Origin: Vicia villosa
Taxonomy: Eukaryota; Streptophyta; Magnoliopsida; Fabales; Fabaceae
DNA: 64,000 bases
NCBI RefSeq assembly: GCF_029867415.1
Contig: NC_081184.1
Span: forward strand, 108,113,692 to 108,177,691
Direction: 5' to 3'
A program made the position numbers and the translations under genes. Positions 59,780 to 64,000 of this stretch are shown piece after piece (within the stretch, counting starts at the first letter, position 1; each line of letters opens with the position of its first letter). Under the pieces are notes generated by a model that was not told the DNA's origin, ran no database searches, and worked only from the letters and a program-made list of their open reading frames with translations.

Positions 59780-60200
59780 TTATATAGTTTCATAGGAAGA
59801 TCTTTATCGCCCTACGAGGTAATTATACTGTTGGATATCTATAGGAAGATCCTTATCTGCATATGAGGTAATTATATTTCTCGACTTCCATAGAAAGATC
59901 CTTGCTGCCCTACAGGGTAATTATATTGCTGGATTTCCATGGGAACATCCTTTCCACCCTACGAGGTAATACACTGTTGGTCTTCCACAAAAAGATCCTT
60001 CTCATCCTATAGGATAATTATATTGTTGGAGTTCTAAGGGAAGATCCTTTCCACCCTGCAAGGTTAATCATATTGTCGGATTTCTACTAAAAGATCCTTC
60101 CTTCCCCCATAATGTGATTAAAAATGATGGACCTTCACTCAATGATCCATGTCGTCATACAAGGCAACTACATCGGTGGACCATCATAGAAGAATCCTAG
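59780..60200. repeat. Minisatellite of about 57-60 bp, 7 diverged units
   Basis: Units contain AAGATCCTT, (C)CCTACGAGGTAATTATA and TTGTTGGATTTC and repeat about seven times with substitutions. Such arrays are described in the 3' untranslated regions of legume Ty3/gypsy elements. Confidence 0.85.
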
Positions 60201-60384
60201 ACGCCTTAATAAGTTTCTCATATTATAGGCAGTGAAAAGGACACCATGCTGAGAATAATGTGAACAAACTACCAAAGGCGTGAACATAGCCATTAAAGAA
60301 AATCCCTTAAAAGGTGGGGATAAAAAATTTCCCACAAACTGCGGGAATATGAATAGCGTATAAAAATTGAACCCCCGAGCAGTA

Positions 60385-60650
60385 TTTGAGAGAATTACCC
60401 TATGAAGGACTTAATAAAGTCTCATCTGACAAACTCGACTAAAGTATTGCCCGAGGGACTTAACAAAGTCTCTCTTGAGGTACTCAAAAAAGTATCTTTT
60501 GAGAAACTCGACTAGAGTCTTGCTCGACAAAGTATCACCTTAAAGACTCGAATAAAGTCTCGCCTGAGGGACTTAACAAAGTCTCACATAAGGGGCTCAA
60601 CTAAAGTATTTCCTAAGGGACTCAACTAAAGTCTTGCCATTGGAGGTTCA
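60385..60650. repeat. Minisatellite of about 28-30 bp
   Basis: Units of the form GGGACT(T/C)AAC(A/T)AAAGTCTC(G/T)CC(T)GA repeat about nine times with heavy divergence. It lies downstream of the array at 59780-60200 and is unrelated to it in sequence. Confidence 0.8.
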
Positions 60651-60781
60651 ACCAATCCTCACCTAGAAATATCATCTAAAATATCAAGACCAAAAGTCAT
60701 GATCAAAACTTCATTCAGGTTCAACCTATATGAGCCCTTGTGCTTGAGGGTCCGTATAGTGCAATGTTTAAAAAACCGAAC

Positions 60782-62530
60782 TGTAACACCCCAATTTAGA
60801 TTATGTTGTTTAATTAAGTTAATTTGGGTGGCAGGGGCGTGCGACCTTGAGAGGGGACTGTGGAGAGAAATTAGAGGTTAATAGATTTATTTAGAATTAT
60901 TTTATTAATTAAAATAATATTTTAGTTTTATTAATTAAATAAAAATAAAATAAAAAGGAAAATAGAAGTTTGTAAAGATATTGAAGGCACGGTAGGAATT
61001 AGAGAGAAAGGTGAGGGTAAGGTAGGAATATCCTAATGAGAAAATTAGGTTTTTATTTAAAAAGAAAGTTAATAGGAAAGAGTTTTATCAGTACGTAGAA
61101 AAAAGTGAAAAGAGGCAAAGAGGCAAGAAGAGAGAAAGGGTTTAGGCAAAGAGAATAACAAGAGGGGGGCTATAACTTCGGGAGAGGAAACCATAGAGAT
61201 TGCTTGCTTTTGCTGGAATTATAATATAAGGGAGAGAATAACCTTAATAAAGGATATATGCATAAGAGGTAGGGTAAAGGAGTCCTTAACCTCCATTAGA
61301 GTTTGTTTATCCATTGATTCTTGATGAATGTTGATAAATATTTGATGATGGATATATTTTTATATGTGTTAATTTAAATTGCAATGATATATTTTGTTAT
61401 AAGGTTGTGTTCTTGTGTTTGATGTGAAATTGGGTGTTTCTAGGTATGAAATTAAGTGATTAATTCGTAAGAAAATTGATATGTTTATATCTATTAGAGA
61501 ATGATAGATATATTGGTGTTATTAGAATATAAATTGGTGTAATTTAGACTGTTATAACTGGGACCGATTTAGAGGATTAGAGGTTGGATATGGAGATGAT
61601 GATCATAATAGAGAAAACAATGGAAAACTTCATAGAACAATCTACTCGCTGCAGTAACCAAACTATTAGTTTGCTTTGAAAACAAAAATGTGTATAAAAC
61701 CTATTTATTGGCTACAGTAACCAGTCTATTGGTTCGCTTTGAAAAACTAAAATTTGTATTGGATTAATCTATTGGCTATAGTAACCAATCTATTGGTTCA
61801 CTTTGAAAAAATAAAACTTATATTGGATCGATCTATTGGCTACAGTAAACAATCTAGTGGCTCCTTGAGAAAATTCAAAGAATGTAACACAAAGACTTGG
61901 ATCAATCAATTGATCCTCATAGCAAAGGTATGTTGTTGTTATAAGATTGTGTTCTTGAGTTTGATGTGAAATTGGGTGTTTCTAGGTATAAAATTAAGTG
62001 ATTAATTCATGAGAAAATTGATATGTTTATATCTATTATAGAAGGATAGATGTACTGGTGTTGTTAGAATGTAAAATGGTGTAATTTAAACTGTTATGAT
62101 TGGGACCGGTTTAGAAGATTAGAAGTTAGATATGGAAAGGATGATCACAATAAAGAAAACAATGATTTATGGAAAACTTCACAGACCAATCTATTGGCTA
62201 CAGTAACCAATCTATTGATCTGCTTTGAAAAACAAAAAATTTGTATTGAACTAATATATTGGCTACAGTAGCCAATTTATTGGTTCTTTGAAAAACTAAA
62301 ATTTGTATTAGATTAATCTATTGGCTACAATAACCAATTTATTGGTTCGCTTTGAAAAACTAATATTTGTATTGGATCAATCTATTGTCTACAGTAAACA
62401 ATCTATTGGCTCTTTGAGAAAATTGAAAGAATGTAGCACAGAGGCTTGGACCAATCAATTGATCCTTGTAGTAATCAATTTGCATACTAATGAAATCAAC
62501 AAATTGTTGTTTTCTAACCTAATCTAGCCC
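60782..62530 (+). mobile_element. Chromovirus-like LTR with internal duplications, right end not fixed
   Basis: It starts TGTAACACCCCAATTTAG, the same terminus as the solo LTR at 23132, and has no coding domain. The right end should read ...TTACA but was not found, so the element may be truncated near 62530. It contains the 542-bp tandem duplication at 61396-62475 and the ATTGG word array. Open frames across the array are not coding. Confidence 0.5.
61396..62475 (+). repeat. Nested tandem repeat: 542-bp unit twice, each with about 66-bp subrepeats
   Basis: Unit 1 (61396-61937) and unit 2 (61938-62475) share GTTATAAG(G/A)TTGTGTTCTT, GATGTGAAATTGGGTGTTTC and so on in the first 240 bases. The second half of each unit is three to five subrepeats of about 66 bases built on ATTGGCTACAGTAACCAAT, TCTATTGGTTCGCTTTGAAA and TTTGTATTGGAT. 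Confidence 0.88.
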
Positions 62531-62585
62531 AAGAATGATATTGATGGATTTGGGTCAAAAATCCCCCAAAAACCATAACCTAAAA

Positions 62586-63051
62586 TGTTACAAATGAAGA
62601 ACATATAAAAAAATATGCGCAAGCTCGCTTAGCAAGATATGCAGGCTAAGCGAGCTACACTTTATTACATAAAATATCTAGTACAGTAAAAGATATCTTG
62701 TTTAGCGAGCTACCCGCGCTAAGCGGGCTTAGAAAATCTGCTCTTCTTTGTTTCTGAAGCTCTAAGCGCGCTACAGCTTGGCTTAGCGAGCTTCTGCAGA
62801 ATTTTTTCCTTATTGCTTCAAAACTGCGTATCTGAAGTCGTGCCTTAGACACTTGATTACTCGGGGCTCCAATATGCATCAATACATATACAACAAAGGG
62901 AAAACTATTAAACGGTACATAAAATTAACTAAAACTTAAGTATACAAATATTTACACTAAAGTTGGAATTTTATTATAAAAACGAAAATAATATAATCGA
63001 TAAGTGCCACAAATATATACTCAAAATAACGATATTTTGGCACTTATCAAT
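62586..63051 (-). mobile_element. Athila-like LTR end with AGCGAGCT words, left border unclear
   Basis: The right border reads TTTTGGCACTTATCA, so the minus strand starts TGATAAGTGCCAAAATATCG; a GTGCC...GGCAC inverted pair lies just inside, exactly as in the LTR at 41-1240 (GGTGCC...GGCACC). At 62623-62633 and 62645-62655 GCTCGCTTAGC and its inverse GCTAAGCGAGC form a perfect pair, with more variants up to 62800 (TTAGCGAGCTACC, GCTAAGCGGGC, TCTAAGCGCGCTA). The left border is not defined. Confidence 0.55.
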
Positions 63052-63187
63052 AACTCGTCGTTTTTTTTTTTTATTTTGTTGGAGAATATTCAGTTTGAAT
63101 ATCAAGTCAGTGAGAGTTTTGTTCTTGCGGACCCCAAACTAAATTGTTGTCGGCTTCTCACCATTGAAATACACAAATGCAATGTGG

Positions 63188-63300
<113 letters not shown>

Positions 63301-63409
63301 TTTTTTTATATTGGGTGTTTTGTAAAAAATATGGGATGACACACACCCTATTTATACGAGGCTTGGATCACTTTGAACCTTAGAAACCTTATCATGTCAT
63401 CATAACATT

Positions 63410-63540
63410 TTTTGGAGATGCATATCTGGATAAACCTTATTATATTACGAAAAAGGGGTTTATTCGAATATTCATATCAGAAAAATTCCATGTTTTTTTA
63501 TTAAAATGAGTTTTATCCGGATATGCATATCCCGAATCAA
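63410..63540. repeat. GGATATGCATATCC palindromic words, copy of element A type
   Basis: GGATATGCATATCC (63519-63532) is a perfect 14-bp palindrome. GAGATGCATATCTGGATAAACC and TTCGAATATTCATATCAGAA are decayed versions. The same words flank the PMD pseudogene at 26.5-29.5 kb, so another element of that family starts here and runs off the window. Confidence 0.7.
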
Positions 63541-63723
63541 CCCTGAACCAAAAACAAACCAGAAGCTTAAAAAACATAAACATAAGTTATAAAACATAAA
63601 ATGTCTAATCAGAAACAGTCGACATTTATGTCATAATTACTCAATATGTATTAATTATGTATTAAATTGTATAGAGATTACATCGTTGAATATAATACAT
63701 TCAAAAAGTGTATCAATTAAAAT

Positions 63724-63975
63724 CTAAAATGCATCAAAAGATGCATCACCGTATAAATTTATGAGTGGTTCCTCCCTCGACTCTTCCTTATTTAATTCTC
63801 TTTCAAGCTCGCTCAATTTGGTGAACTCTTTCATCATTTCTAGGAATTGATCCGACCAAGTTTCTGCCTCTTTTGTGGAATGTATCGTCCACTCCAACAA
63901 TGTACTTGGTATAGGACACCCCGATTTCAAATAAACCTCAACAAATGTAACGATTTTGAAAGCCACCATATGCAC
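63724..63975 (-). pseudogene. C-terminal frame of a gene running off the window
   Basis: The frame ends at 63724 with LINLYGDASFDAF and begins at or beyond the window edge region (VAFKIVTFVEVYLKSGCPIP). It contains a charged, coil-like stretch (ELERELNKEESREEP). By position next to element A-type words it may belong to the same transposon family, but it does not resemble the PMD tail of the pseudogene at 26839. Identity unknown. Confidence 0.4.
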
Positions 63976-64000
63976 ATGATGCGTCTGGAAGGATCTTTAG

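Noticed and set aside
59780..60200. CRISPR-like regularly spaced repeats
   Set aside because: The units are diverged tandem minisatellite copies without constant repeats or unique spacers, in a plant genome.

Overview
This is an intergenic-rich, AT-rich stretch of a plant nuclear genome. The introns, the Sirevirus-type copia element, Mutator elements with plant mobile domains, and LTRs of Athila, Tat and chromovirus type make a flowering plant certain. The overall repeat vocabulary makes a legume of the pea, clover or vetch group the best guess, but that is inference. Only two host genes look intact: a gene on the + strand with a Tify-domain-binding domain (coding 18479-21376, five coding exons with a split start codon) and a RABE/Rab8-type small GTPase gene on the - strand (coding 30270-32783, eight exons, 214 residues).

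Layout. 1-1240 is one LTR and the primer-binding site of a minus-strand Athila-like element. 1681-1936 is a Stowaway MITE. 3512-5176 holds two non-autonomous DNA transposons. 6619-16156 is a nearly complete, young, inactivated Sirevirus (Ty1/copia) on the minus strand, with LTRs, gag, pol, an internally deleted envelope-like gene, repeated polypurine tracts and a truncated 3' LTR. 17158-17484 is a hairpin MITE with a perfect 9-bp target duplication. The TDBD gene follows. 23132-25189 is a solo LTR with a 5-bp duplication. 26.5-29.5 kb holds a decayed plant-mobile-domain (PMD) gene flanked by palindromic words. The RABE gene follows.

33.4-43.2 kb is the most interesting part. Two related Mutator-like elements lie side by side. 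The larger (37113-43248) has 229-bp terminal inverted repeats and a perfect 9-bp target duplication. It carries three genes: a short ORF of unknown function, a MuDR-type transposase on the opposite strand, and a PMD gene. The smaller (33424-35787) keeps the short ORF, half of the transposase and only the last codons of the PMD gene, so it looks like an internal-deletion derivative of the same family. The three-gene plan is therefore a family trait and not a chance capture. The large element probably sits inside a LINE whose remains continue from 43.4 to 46.25 kb.

46.6-64 kb is a graveyard of repeats: an exact hAT MITE with an 8-bp duplication, TA/GA microsatellites, two palindromic MITEs with a retroposon inserted in one, a Helitron-like end, a solo Tat-like LTR with a 5-bp duplication, a broken gag, minisatellites, a chromovirus-like LTR with a 542-bp internal tandem duplication, and an Athila-like LTR end.

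A theme runs across the window. Several unrelated elements (four LTRs, three Mutator-like elements, one hAT element) each carry their own short palindromic word, repeated several times.
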